Shown: positions 10,823 to 20,065 of the stretch, piece after piece | Layout of the letters: each line of letters opens with the position of its first letter | Numbering within the stretch: the stretch's first letter is position 1 | NCBI GenBank assembly: GCA_031216915.1 | Contig: JAUFNR010000044.1 | Span: 62,001-126,000 of the forward strand | Origin: Pictodentalium vernedei | Taxonomy: Eukaryota; Mollusca; Scaphopoda; Dentaliida; Dentaliidae | DNA: 64,000 nucleotides | Direction of reading: 5' to 3' | Translations under genes and position numbers: made by a program | Notes under the pieces: model-generated | The model's database searches: none | What the model saw: the letters and a program-made list of their open reading frames with translations, nothing else | What the model was told of the DNA's origin: nothing

Positions 10823-12702
10823 AGGAACCAGAACAGGGTGATGTTTCCATGTTATCTTCTTCAAGTGTGCGTCCGTCGTCACAAATAAATACAGAGCTAG
10901 CGGCAAAAGTGCTCATGGAGATTAGACAAATGTCGTCCGCTAGCTCGCCCGGTGTAGCGTCCATTCACCGAATGGTTCGGCAGCCGGGTTCGTCCGATGC
11001 GGTCCAAGAGGAAATTTTGGGTGATGCGAGCACTATAAAAATAATAGATGCACACCCAGTGACGGCGGAGAGGGAACGAGAACGGAGGAAGCCTTTTAGT
11101 CCGGTTCCTAGCTCGTCCAGGTCCAGCCGGGCCGCGAGCGAGAGAGGCCCCTCTCTCGTACAACAACATCTGGGACCAGATGTTGTGGTACAAAATGTGT
11201 CTTTAGCGGAGCATACGTCCGTCGCTCGGGACGCTCCGTTGTATAAGCAGTCCGTAGAGACTGTTAAGGCTTCCTCTTCTCGTCGGCGCACACGACCGCA
11301 CCTTGGCTGCGTGACCTCCGATATTTTGCCAGCTTCGCCGATGAAGGATTCTTCGGCGACCAGGTCACACCATCCGGCAGCCAGGGATTCGAGACCGATG
11401 GACTCCGGACGTTCGCATAGGAAAAGTATGCGGGAGCCATCTGATGCGGAGCTGCCCTCGGCGAAGCAGCGAAAGACCGCTCCTCCGCAGGTCTCGACGT
11501 CGGACATTCTAGTGCAGATAGCACAGCTTATCGCAGCATCCCAGCAGCCGACAGAAACGGTGTCGGATCGAGAATTATCCGACGGCGCTGGGTCGGTACG
11601 CTCCGCCGAAGCATCGGGGGCGGACGACCGGGAACATCGGGAGGTCCGACCGGATGGTGAAAGGGATACGGATGAATTGGAGCTATCCCTTTCGGAACAA
11701 CATAAAGCTGCCGTGGACTTCATCCGGCACTTTCTTCCTCAAGTTGTTCCGTCGGGCCAGACTGCTGCGCTTCCGGACAGGAGAATTATAGCGTCATTGG
11801 ACTCTGATTTTTTTGAGCGGTTCAGGGACATCGCTCCCGAGTTTCCGTCGCAGTCCAATAATGTTGCAAGAACATTTGAATTATTGAACGACGCTATTTT
11901 TAAACTTGCTTCCAGGACGGGGAAAGCAAGTTTCTTGTCCGCAAATACTCTCAACCTGCCTTTCATTAATGCAAGGAATAAATTCGACACGGCAGGTCAG
12001 GGTATACCGAGAGTTCCTCTGCGTATGGACGACGAGGCGGAAGACTTAGAGCTATCATTACCGTCGTCAGCTTCTATTCCAACCTCAGTGTTGGAAACAG
12101 CTATTGCGTCTAACAGAGCCAATTTAGATGCCTTATCTTACGCAGATCACCTTACTAAGGCGTTATCACTGCGTCTTCAAGGGGAAGAGTTTCAGGATAT
12201 ACAATCCTCCTTAAGACTTCTTTCAAGGGCAGTAGCTTATTCCACGTGTAACTCCGCCCTTTCAGTGGCAAATCTGGAGTTGGTTAGACGTGACGCAGCC
12301 CTGGCTACATCCACACTAGTGGATTCTAAGGTGAAGAACTCTCTTAGAGTCGCTTCGGTCTCAGGAGATCTTCTCTTTGACGGCTAGCTTTCCGCTATTT
12401 ATGATAATATTAAAAAGAAAGCTAGTGATTCTCTGTTGTTTAGATCCGCTCCTAAAAGGTCGGATACAGCAGACACGAATAAGGCGGGCACTTCTGGGTC
12501 TTATGCGCCCAAGAGAGGTTCCTATAGAGGTTCCGGTGCGTCCTCTAGCTCTTATTCGAGAGACCGTCAGGATAGTGACTCTCGTTCGGGACGTCCTTCA
12601 GGCCGGGACAATCGGTCGGATGCCCCGAGGTCGACGAGGCGAGGTGCGGGTCGTGGAAGACGTGGTTTCTCCTACCGCAGGCCTCGCAGATCCAGGAGGT
12701 GA
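10823..12702 (+). pseudogene. gag: E1 gag body, one in-frame stop
   Basis: With exon 1 this frame would give a Gag of about 671 residues, against 691 in E2. It has a Ser/Arg-rich variable first half, then a helical region with a segment near ANLELVRRDA that E2 shares, then an Arg/Gly/Ser-rich basic tail (about 12440-12699) likely to bind nucleic acid. The body is interrupted by TAG at 12385-12387, in LLFDG-stop-LSAIYDN. E2 and the decayed copy C (GGC AAC at the equivalent place) have sense codons there, so the stop is probably a mutation; readthrough is the alternative. The frame ends at TGA 12700-12702. Confidence 0.8.
11139..11186 (+). other. Two adjacent perfect hairpins inside gag
   Basis: CGAGAGAGG / CCTCTCTCG (11139-11158) and ACAACATCTGG / CCAGATGTTGT (11163-11186) stand 4 bases apart. 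Both are kept in the decayed copies C (about 20398-20445), A and B, although those no longer code. A packaging or dimerisation signal is possible but unproven. Confidence 0.5.
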
Positions 12703-14679
12703 TGGCTTAAACCTCTATCGCGTTCCGGTTGGCGGAAGGTTGTCGAGTTTTTCTCAAGAGTGGGCGTCGATTACGGACGACCCGTGGGTGAGAGGAGTGA
12801 CTTTGGAAGGTCTAAAGATATCCTTCAAACGAAAGCCTCCATTAACTCGAAGTCCAAAGTGGACTCATCTTCCGTCAAATCCTCAGAAAAGAGACGCTCT
12901 GCTATCAGAGGTGCAGTCTCTTTTAATGAAGAACGCGGTAGAGGTCGTAGAAAACCAGGAATCGCTGGGATTCTACAGCCATCTGTTTCTGGTTCCGAAA
13001 CCAGACGGCTCGTTCCGTCCAGTCATAGATTTGAGCTGATCGTCGCTCCGAAGTTTTATATGGAGACGATTCGATCGGTCAGAGCGAGTATTTGGGTGAA
13101 CGATTATGCAACGAGCATAGATCTCAAAGATGCGTACTTTCACGTCATGGTACATCCGACATTCCGAAAGTATCTACGCTTCGCAGTCCTAGGAGTGGTG
13201 TATCAGTTCCGGGCCATGTGCTTCGGATTGAATCTAGCACCCTGGGCTTTCACTCGGGTAATGAACTCGGTAATGATCTACTTCCGAGCTCATTCGTCTG
13301 CGGTAACGTCGGCCTACCTGGACGACATTCTTCAGAGGTACGGCAACGAGTTAACGCTTCAGAACGATGTTCAGAATCTTCTTCTATTGCTCCGACGTCT
13401 CGGTTTCATAGTAAACGAGGAGAAGTCGGATCTGGTGCCGTCCAAGTCATTCACTCATCTGGGAATGAGCTTCGAGACGCACAACAATCTCGTTCGTCTG
13501 CCGTTAACCAGAGCGAAATTAGTCAGTTGTTACGCTCGCTATTGTCTGAATACAGACAAAGTCACGGCGAGAGAATTTATGAGACTGATAGGTCTGTGCG
13601 GAGCCGCCGCGGATCTCATTCCGATGGGACGGCTACGCACACGGCCTCTTCAAATTTTCCTGACTCAGAATTGGAGTGTGAAAATTCATTCGCTCGATGT
13701 AGACGTTCTCTTGTCAGATCAAGTGAAACAAGAGATTCAGACTTGGGCAAACATTCAGTGGTTAACTCAAGGAGTTCCGCTGCAGTTGCCGGATCCGAGT
13801 TTTACCATTATGACGGATGCCAGTCAAACAGGTTGGGGTGCATCATTAATCCCAACGGATTCGAGATGCCAGGGTCTTTGGGATCCGCAATTCCTGTGCA
13901 AGCACATAAACATCAAGGAAATGATGTCAATTTGGCTTGCATTACGTCACTGGATGGACATTATTCACGATGCTCATGTCCAAATCCTATCCGACAATAC
14001 GACAGTAGTGGCGTATATACGGAATCAGGGAGGCACTCATTCAGTTCCGTTGTTCAATCTAACGGAAAGAATCCTTCTGTTTGCGCTAGAACATCACGTT
14101 CTTCTTTCGGTCCGTCACATACCGGGTCGTCTGAATGTGCTAGCAGACTCCCTTTCACGAAAGGGTCGCTTGTTGCCGTCGGAGTGGACTCTCAACAAAC
14201 AAGTATTCAATCAGATTTGCTACCAATGGGAACGGCCAATGATAGACTTATTTGCGACACATCTCAACAATCAGTTGCAGATGTATGTGTCCCCGTGTCC
14301 GGATCCAAGAGCATTTGCAGTAGACGCTCTGTCGATCCCTTGGGACGGAATGATAGGATATGCGTATCCTCCAGCGCCGTTAATTCAACAAGTATTGCTA
14401 AAGATAAAACAATCTCAATGCAAGATTCTGTTGGTAGCATCTCTGTCGCCACAGAGACTGTGGATAAATCTACTCAGGTGTCTGTTGTGGGACCTACCGC
14501 GGAAGCTTCCTCCACGAGAGGATCTTCTTTGGCAGGGGAAATCGCGCCAACTCCATCACAACCCGCAAGGTCTCAACCTTCACGTTTTTTCGTTGTGCGG
14601 TCCTTCTTGCATGGCAAGCACTTTACAGGACGAGCAGTGGACGCGATTTCTAACTGTAGGAGGACCTCCTCTTCGCTAA
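12657..14679 (+). pseudogene. E1 reverse transcriptase / RNase H, frameshifted
   Basis: The N-terminal part (to 13039) reads VGGRLSSF, DPWV, FLVPKPDGSFRPVIDLS. A net loss of 13 bases relative to E2 then shifts the frame, and the rest reads from about 13040 to 14679. RT motifs follow in order: SIDLKDAYFHV (A), FGLNLAPWAF (B), YLDD at 13315-13326 (C), LGMSF. The RNase H motifs are TDASQTGWGA, the IKE acid, LSDNTTVVAYIRNQGG and HIPGRLNVLADSLSR. The C-terminal DLFATH...YAYPPAPLI region is the part that DIRS annotations liken to adenine methyltransferases. The frame is +1 relative to gag and overlaps its 3' end. Confidence 0.9.
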
Positions 14680-15635
14680 ACTATGCGGCTAAGTGGAAGG
14701 TTTTCCGTCGTTGGTGTAGGGATCATTCTGTAGATATATTTGATCCCTCTATACCAGACATTGCTAACTTTCTAGTATACTTGTTTGACGAAATCAAACT
14801 GCAGCCTGTTACTATAAAGGGTTATAGATCTATGTTATCTGATACCTATGCACATCATGATAGTTTACAAATTGGATCTAATGTCTCTTTATCGAAATTG
14901 GTTAGAAACTTTTCGATAAATAGACCCAGAACTCTTAGATTAATTCCTAAGTGGAATTTAGCTTGGGTTCTCCTTAAATTGAAGGAAAAGCCATTTGAAC
15001 CTCTTGGGACAGTAGATTTCAAATTCTTATCTTATAAGACAGCTTTTCTCTTAGCTTTCTCTTCTGCCAGAAGAGTCAGTGAGCTTCATGCACTATCGGT
15101 GGATGATTCTCATTATCGTAGTGTTGGGAACACTATCACCTTCACTACTAATGTCGGTTTTTTAGCTAAGAATCAGGCTCCTAATAAATATCCGGAACCT
15201 ATTGTTATTAAGGCTCTTCCGTCTTCAGACGGGCGTAGGCCTTTACTCTGTCCTGTTAGAGCACTACGTATCTATAAACAGAGATCTCAGTTCATCAGAA
15301 AGGGACGGAAACGTTTCTTTCTGTCTTTGATGCCTAATAGAAAGGACATTTCAGTCCATTCTATTGCTAGATGGATTCAGTTAACTATCCGTACTGCGTA
15401 TGAAGATTTATCTTCTTCTCAGCAGTCTGTGCTTAAGATTTCTGCTCATGAAGTAAGAGCTCTTTCTACTTCCTGGGCTTATGCTAATAGTGTTGCTATT
15501 ACAGATTTAATGAAGGCTGCTTATTGGTCTCAGCCTTCCACATTTACTAATTTTTATCTCAGAAATATTGAGTCCATTTCTGGAGACCTGCATTGTTTAG
15601 GTCCGTTATCTGTTGCTCAGAATGTCGTCCACTAA
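13035..15635 (+). CDS. E1 tyrosine recombinase (YR), long overlapping frame
   Basis: The recognisable recombinase is the last 340 residues or so (about 14600-15635). It has an N-terminal core-binding part (YAAKWKVFRRWC, QPVTIKGYRSML) and a catalytic part with Arg in SSARRVSEL (about 15069-15074), H-x-x-R in SAHEVRALS (His 15447), Trp in AYWSQPSTF and the nucleophile Tyr in TNFYLR (15555-15557). The frame ends with TAA at 15635. It would cut and join the circular cDNA at the target. The frame is stop-free back to 13035, exactly where the RT deletion lies, and before that the same register is open back to the gag stop. No start codon can be chosen; only the C-terminal domain is certain to be functional. 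Confidence 0.85.
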   Translation, partial: ADRRSEVLYGDDSIGQSEYLGERLCNEHRSQRCVLSRHGTSDIPKVSTLRSPRSGVSVPGHVLRIESSTLGFHSGNELGNDLLPSSFVCGNVGLPGRHSSEVRQRVNASERCSESSSIAPTSRFHSKRGEVGSGAVQVIHSSGNELRDAQQSRSSAVNQSEISQLLRSLLSEYRQSHGERIYETDRSVRSRRGSHSDGTATHTASSNFPDSELECENSFARCRRSLVRSSETRDSDLGKHSVVNSRSSAAVAGSEFYHYDGCQSNRLGCIINPNGFEMPGSLGSAIPVQAHKHQGNDVNLACITSLDGHYSRCSCPNPIRQYDSSGVYTESGRHSFSSVVQSNGKNPSVCARTSRSSFGPSHTGSSECASRLPFTKGSLVAVGVDSQQTSIQSDLLPMGTANDRLICDTSQQSVADVCVPVSGSKSICSRRSVDPLGRNDRICVSSSAVNSTSIAKDKTISMQDSVGSISVATETVDKSTQVSVVGPTAEASSTRGSSLAGEIAPTPSQPARSQPSRFFVVRSFLHGKHFTGRAVDAISNCRRTSSSLNYAAKWKVFRRWCRDHSVDIFDPSIPDIANFLVYLFDEIKLQPVTIKGYRSMLSDTYAHHDSLQIGSNVSLSKLVRNFSINRPRTLRLIPKWNLAWVLLKLKEKPFEPLGTVDFKFLSYKTAFLLAFSSARRVSELHALSVDDSHYRSVGNTITFTTNVGFLAKNQAPNKYPEPIVIKALPSSDGRRPLLCPVRALRIYKQRSQFIRKGRKRFFLSLMPNRKDISVHSIARWIQLTIRTAYEDLSSSQQSVLKISAHEVRALSTSWAYANSVAITDLMKAAYWSQPSTFTNFYLRNIESISGDLHCLGPLSVAQNVVH

Positions 15636-15689
15636 ACAGTTGCAACTATAGTTATGCAGGCTTTCTGTTCCGGCAGTGACTCCGTCCGA

Positions 15690-15750
15690 CTGCCCTCTTC
15701 GCTCTGGGCTATTTGACCCAGGGCAAGGGGAAGGGGGGGGGGGGGCGGGT
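15690..15750 (+). other. Post-YR hairpin and G-tract
   Basis: CTGGG...CCCAG is followed by a purine run with about a dozen consecutive G. The same pair stands after YR in D (about 1096-1137), C (24750-24790), B (45445-45490) and A (48975-49015), with varying G counts. It may be a G-quadruplex or a 3'-end signal; the role is unknown. Confidence 0.5.
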
Positions 15751-16236
15751 GTTCCCTTAGGTCACCTGCTTTATAGTGAAAAGCAAGGGAATGCCTCCTC
15801 CAAGACAGTATTTCTGAGTCGCTTCCGGGATGGTTTTAAAGTGTAATATTAATGTTTAATTTCATTCATGTCTTATTTTTAAAGTGTAGCTCGGTGTGAA
15901 GCATTTGTATATGTCAAGTGTCAAACGGGCTTTAATATACAATACTCGGACACTTTTAAATGATTATAAAGAGTCTCAATTCTCTGGACTACTTTATTTA
16001 TTGGCTTGCTTTAAAAATAATTAGTATAAGGGTTATACTGGATGTTAATAGAGAACATGAATGTTATTGTGCTCAATTATTAAGGGTAGTGTATCTTTCT
16101 AATTTAAATATTAAATAAGAAAGATACATGTAAAGCCTAATACTCCTTTTCTCCTTAAGGGGTTACCTCTTTATTTTATAATTGAGCTTATTGGATTTTC
16201 CTCTATGTCCTAGGCCCTCCAGCCTGTTTACTATTC

Positions 16237-16324
16237 AGCTAAGTCTGGGTCATTGGTACAGTATAAAAATGTTAAAAAATTTATAGTAATTTATATATTT
16301 TTTATACTTACCAATGACCCAGAC
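16237..16324. repeat. ICR of E1
   Basis: The reverse complement of this segment reads through the joined ends, right end TTTTTTAAC followed by left end ATTTTTATACTG. This fixes the E1 termini at 9510 and 16626. Confidence 0.95.
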
Positions 16325-16400
16325 GGGGATGGCCCTCCCTGAGTTGGGAACTCTTGCCTCCCCGCTGAGTACATAGCGCTGACCAGGCACTGCCAGTAAG

Positions 16401-16626
16401 AATGATATTTGGCGCCAATTTCGGGACGACTGCGTCACTGCGCATGCGCAGTAGAGTCGTACTATGGAGGTCCTTTAGGACATGATTTCTTTTTGTTTTG
16501 GATGCAAATTTTGGGGATTGGGGGGCAAAATTTGTGTTTGGCCCTGGTTTTTGTGGAGTTAGCACCAGCTAAGTCTGGGTCATTGGTAAGTATAAAAAAT
16601 ATATAAATTACTATAAATTTTTTAAC
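16401..16626 (+). repeat. Right ITR of E1
   Basis: It is inverted relative to 9522-9709, with an end-specific AT-rich tail of about 39 bases. TGCGCATGCGCA lies at 16439-16450. Confidence 0.95.
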
Positions 16627-17200
16627 ATTTGTTATGCAACATGCTTAGGGGGGTGAGATTCAAGTTTGTTCAAGCCAAGTCCCTGGGTTCATATTTGGGC
16701 TCCCTGTGAGAGCCTGAATTATAACTTAGTTCAGTATGAGGAATTTTTCCTTAAAAATCTTCTTCAGATTCAGCAGTCGGAATGTTTTGATATTTGGCAT
16801 GCAGCATCCTTGGGAGGTGAGATTCAAGTTTGTTCAAGTCAAGTCCCTGGGTTGATTTTTGGCCTCCCTGTGGGAGCCTGAATTATGACTTAGTTCAATA
16901 TGAGGAATATTCTTCAAAAATCTTCTTCTTCACATCCACCAGTCAGAATCTTCTGATATTTGGAAAAAGGCATCCCACTGGAGGTGAGATTCAAGTTTGT
17001 TCAAGCCAAGTCCCTGGGTTCATATTTGGGCCTTCTATGGGAGCCCGAATTATAACTTAGTTCAATATGAGGAATATTCTTTAAAAAAAAATTTTTTTCA
17101 GATCCACTGGTCTGAATCTTTGGATATTTGGTATAAGCTTTTCTAAGGAGGGGCAGATGCAACTTGTTGAAATCAATTCCCTGGGTTTTAGATTTATGCT
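16627..17200 (+). repeat. H-type tandem units (right part of H1)
   Basis: Diverged repeat units carry TTCAAGTTTGTTCAAGCCAA, CCCTGGGTTCATATTTGGG and TCTTCTTCAGATCCA. They match the 167-bp units at 50660-51900. Confidence 0.8.
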
Positions 17201-17244
17201 ACCATGTCAGGTGAGTGCCCTCAGGGCCCCTGGGACCTCTTGTT

Positions 17245-18179
17245 TTTTCTGCCGGCATTTTTGCTCATTGTTTTCTAGCCAGGGTACAGGTTGTTTGGCG
17301 AATTGCAATGACTGTGTCAGATGAAAAAGAAAAAAAGAAAAGAAAAAGGAAATAGTATCTATATCAGTAATTAGAATATTAGTTCCTTGTTTTCAACTGA
17401 TTGATACCTTCCTCACACCACATCATTCTAGTTTAGGCTCCACAAAGTAAATCTTCTGTTTCTCAGGTCATTTCCTGTTAAATTGCATGAGGGCGGGCGT
17501 TTTTTTATTTTATATTTTAGGTTTGTAATTATTTACTGCCATCAAAAGTTCATGGTCTTGGTTTGTTTTATGTTTTAGGCCTCATAATCTACAGAATAGC
17601 ATGGGTGGTGGTGTATTTCGTCCCTTGAGTGCAAGAAGGCTTTGCAGTGCTAAAGCATTGGAACACCTTCTTGCACTCAAGGGACAAATTTATCAATTTT
17701 ATTAACTTGGGTAAAATATCAAACATAAACCATTTAATTATTATGTTTTTAAAGTTTGTATTGGTTATAAAAAGAGAGCATGCGGCAGCCAAAAGAACCA
17801 TGCGGGAGGGCCTGAGAAACAGATTTTTTACTTTTTTAGGCCTTATACAGAGATGCAATTTGTTGTTTCTTTGAAAATACTATTCTATGTCTGTACTACC
17901 CATGTCACAGTATTCTATTTATTCTAGAATTGGCCACAGAAATGTAAGCTTGGTAGGAAGTCAGCATCCACATGGCCAGATTTCAGTCAATCCAACAATA
18001 AAATACATGATCATCAGGAGTTCCTCCATTTATAAAATAAATAGAAACCCAAACCAAGGTCAGGAGATTGTGTGTAAACAAATGTAGAAAAGTTTCCCAA
18101 AGTTGGAACCATTTGGGGGAATTTAAAGTCCTGAGTATGAAAAATAATAAAATATTTGGATTTGACCTAAACAATTTTT
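17245..18179. other. Intronic sequence with one strong hairpin
   Basis: No gene is supported. A perfect 19-bp stem lies at 17621-17639 / 17666-17684 (left arm TCCCTTGAGTGCAAGAAGG), with a 26-base loop. The rest is AT-rich DNA without a recognised repeat. Confidence 0.6.
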
Positions 18180-18744
18180 TAGTCCCCTACCGGCATCACC
18201 GGAGGGGACTATAGATTTGCACTCCGTCCATCCTTCAGTCTGTCAGTCACACTTTAGTTTTCCGGAGTTTTTTTTGGAAACGCTTCAACGGAATGATTTC
18301 ATTTTTGGTAAACTACTATAGAACGATGACTTACAGATCAAGTTTGAGTTTCATGCAGATTGCATTATTCTTGTGTGAGTTACGGCCCTTGGAAATATGG
18401 GAAAAAGCACCAAAATATCAGTTTTCCGGAGTTTTTTTGGAAACGCTTCAACGGAATGATTTCAGTTTTGGTAAACTACTATAGAACAATGACTTACAGA
18501 TCAAGTTTGAGTTTCATGCCGATTGCATTATTCTTGTGTGAGTTACGGCCCTTGGAATTATGGAAAAGCACCATAATTTCAGTTTTCCGGAGTTTTTTTG
18601 GAAACGCTTCAACGGAATGATTTCATTTTTGGTAAACTACTATAGAACGATGACTTACAGATCAAGTTTGAGTTTCATGCTGATTGCGTTATTCTTGTGT
18701 GAGTTACGGCCCTTGGAAATATGGAAAAGCACCAAAATATCAGT

Positions 18745-18947
18745 ATTTTTATACTGTACCAATGACCCAGACATAGCTGGTGCTAACTCTTAAAATATAG
18801 GGCCAAACACAAATTTTGCCCCCCAATCCCCAAAATTTGCATCTAAAATCAAAGAAAACATGTCCTGAAAGGCCCTCCACACTTCGCCCCCACTGCGCAT
18901 GCGCAGTGTCAAGGACGTTCCGAAATTGGCGCCATTAATCATTCTAA
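18745..18947 (+). repeat. Left ITR of copy C
   Basis: Inverted match of 25427-25655, with TGCGCATGCGCA at 18894-18905. Confidence 0.9.
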
Positions 18948-20065
18948 GTTTGGCCCTTCATCAGTTAACATCTGACTGATCTTTGTGCTTATAAATCTCA
19001 GTTTAAATGATGCCAGACACATAAATATTAGTGAAATGGTGATTCTAAGGAGGATAGAGAAGGAGGAGAGGAAAAAAATGTGTGACAGAATATTATCAGG
19101 GCTGTAACTTAAAATTTTTTAATGAAATTATGTTAAGTTACCTATTTTCGAGGCAGCAGCCATTTTGTTGTCATTCTGATTATTTAGTTACACTGTTTTT
19201 TAAGTGTTTTCCTCTCTCCCTGTCCTTTAAGTCCCCCCTTGCTATTCTCCCATGCTTTTGGCATAGTTTTTGTAATTATTATTACTAAATTTTCTTGGGA
19301 GTTTTAGCTGAATAACAGAATGAATTCTGTTCTTTCCCCATGTTTACGTCTTCACCTACGGGTGGTTAGGCGTTGTGTTCTGCATCTACCATCTGATGTT
19401 CTGCAGTTTCTTCCCTGGAAGTCTCTGTTTTGCATCAGCTAGTGTATTTTTGGTAACTGATTTCGGGCCTGGGTGCCTGGAGTCTTATTTTAGTGTTTTT
19501 ACACTCATTGTTTACATTTTCAACAGCCCTCTGTGTGAGGGGGGATTTCTAAAAAATAATATCTTGATGTTATTTTAATCATAACTAGATACATTATTAT
19601 TGTTCGTAAGTGTTGAATAAATTGTTTAAAATATTTTTAAAATTTTTGTCCACACTTTGGCTTGGGATCCATTGGGGCTCAACGTTACTTTTCAGAAACT
19701 TGGGCTGTTCTGAAAAAATATTTTTTCAAAATATTTTGATTTCAATTATTTTTTCTATATTAATGGATCATATTATTATTATGTATTTTGATTGCCAGGG
19801 GTTAGTGCGAGTACCAGGACTTGTTTTCTTTTCACATTGAAAGGATATTGATCAATTGTTTTAAGAGGAAGTCTTCCTCGGACTTTATTATCATTCTATA
19901 TGTGGTCAGTGTACTCGCATTAACTCCTGTTCTGTATCGTATGATTTCGATGACAATATGGGAAGCGTATGTCACGGTATGTTATTGGGGATTTGGACAC
20001 TCCGGTCCTTTCCCCGCAGGGTCACTCTACTTTATCAATTTCTATTTCAGATGATCAAGATTAGG

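Larger units (their letters stand above)
9510..16626 (+). mobile_element. DIRS-type YR retrotransposon E1 (7,117 bp, complete ends)
   Basis: This element is complete from end to end: left ITR, 5' leader, gag with a predicted small intron, RT/RNase H, overlapping YR, G-tract, ICR and right ITR. There is no integrase, LTR or target duplication, as expected of DIRS. The ends follow from the ICR, whose reverse complement reads right end joined to left end. Two lesions are visible: an in-frame TAG at 12385 in gag and a net 13-base loss near 13036 in RT. YR is open to its stop. It is therefore a recently inserted but probably inactive relative of the autonomous element. It sits in sense orientation in an ANKRD13 intron. 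Confidence 0.95.
8609..17244 (+). mobile_element. Hairpin/array element H1, split by DIRS E1
   Basis: It opens with a near-palindrome AGCTCACCTGAC...GGAGAGCT (8610-8638) and closes with CAGGTGAG, then CCCTGGGACCTCTTGTT near 17244. The parts on either side of E1 join cleanly: TCTTTTGAT (to 9509) plus ATTTGTTATGC (from 16627) restores the repeat phrase that elsewhere reads TTTTGATATTTGGTATGC. The right part carries arrays of the 167-bp H unit. There is no coding capacity. Confidence 0.7.

Noticed and set aside
10965-11723. 252-codon open frame on the minus strand across gag
   Set aside because: It mirrors the coding strand of gag, has no recognisable domain, and is not kept in the other copies; it is a shadow of biased codons.
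12385-12387. TAG in E1 gag as programmed readthrough
   Set aside because: E2 and copy C have sense codons at this position, so a point mutation is simpler; not excluded.
16237-16626. Terminal sequences considered as LTRs or as a DNA-transposon end with transposase
   Set aside because: The ends are inverted rather than direct, an ICR reproduces the circle junction, there is no target duplication, and the enzyme is a tyrosine recombinase: DIRS, not LTR or Crypton.
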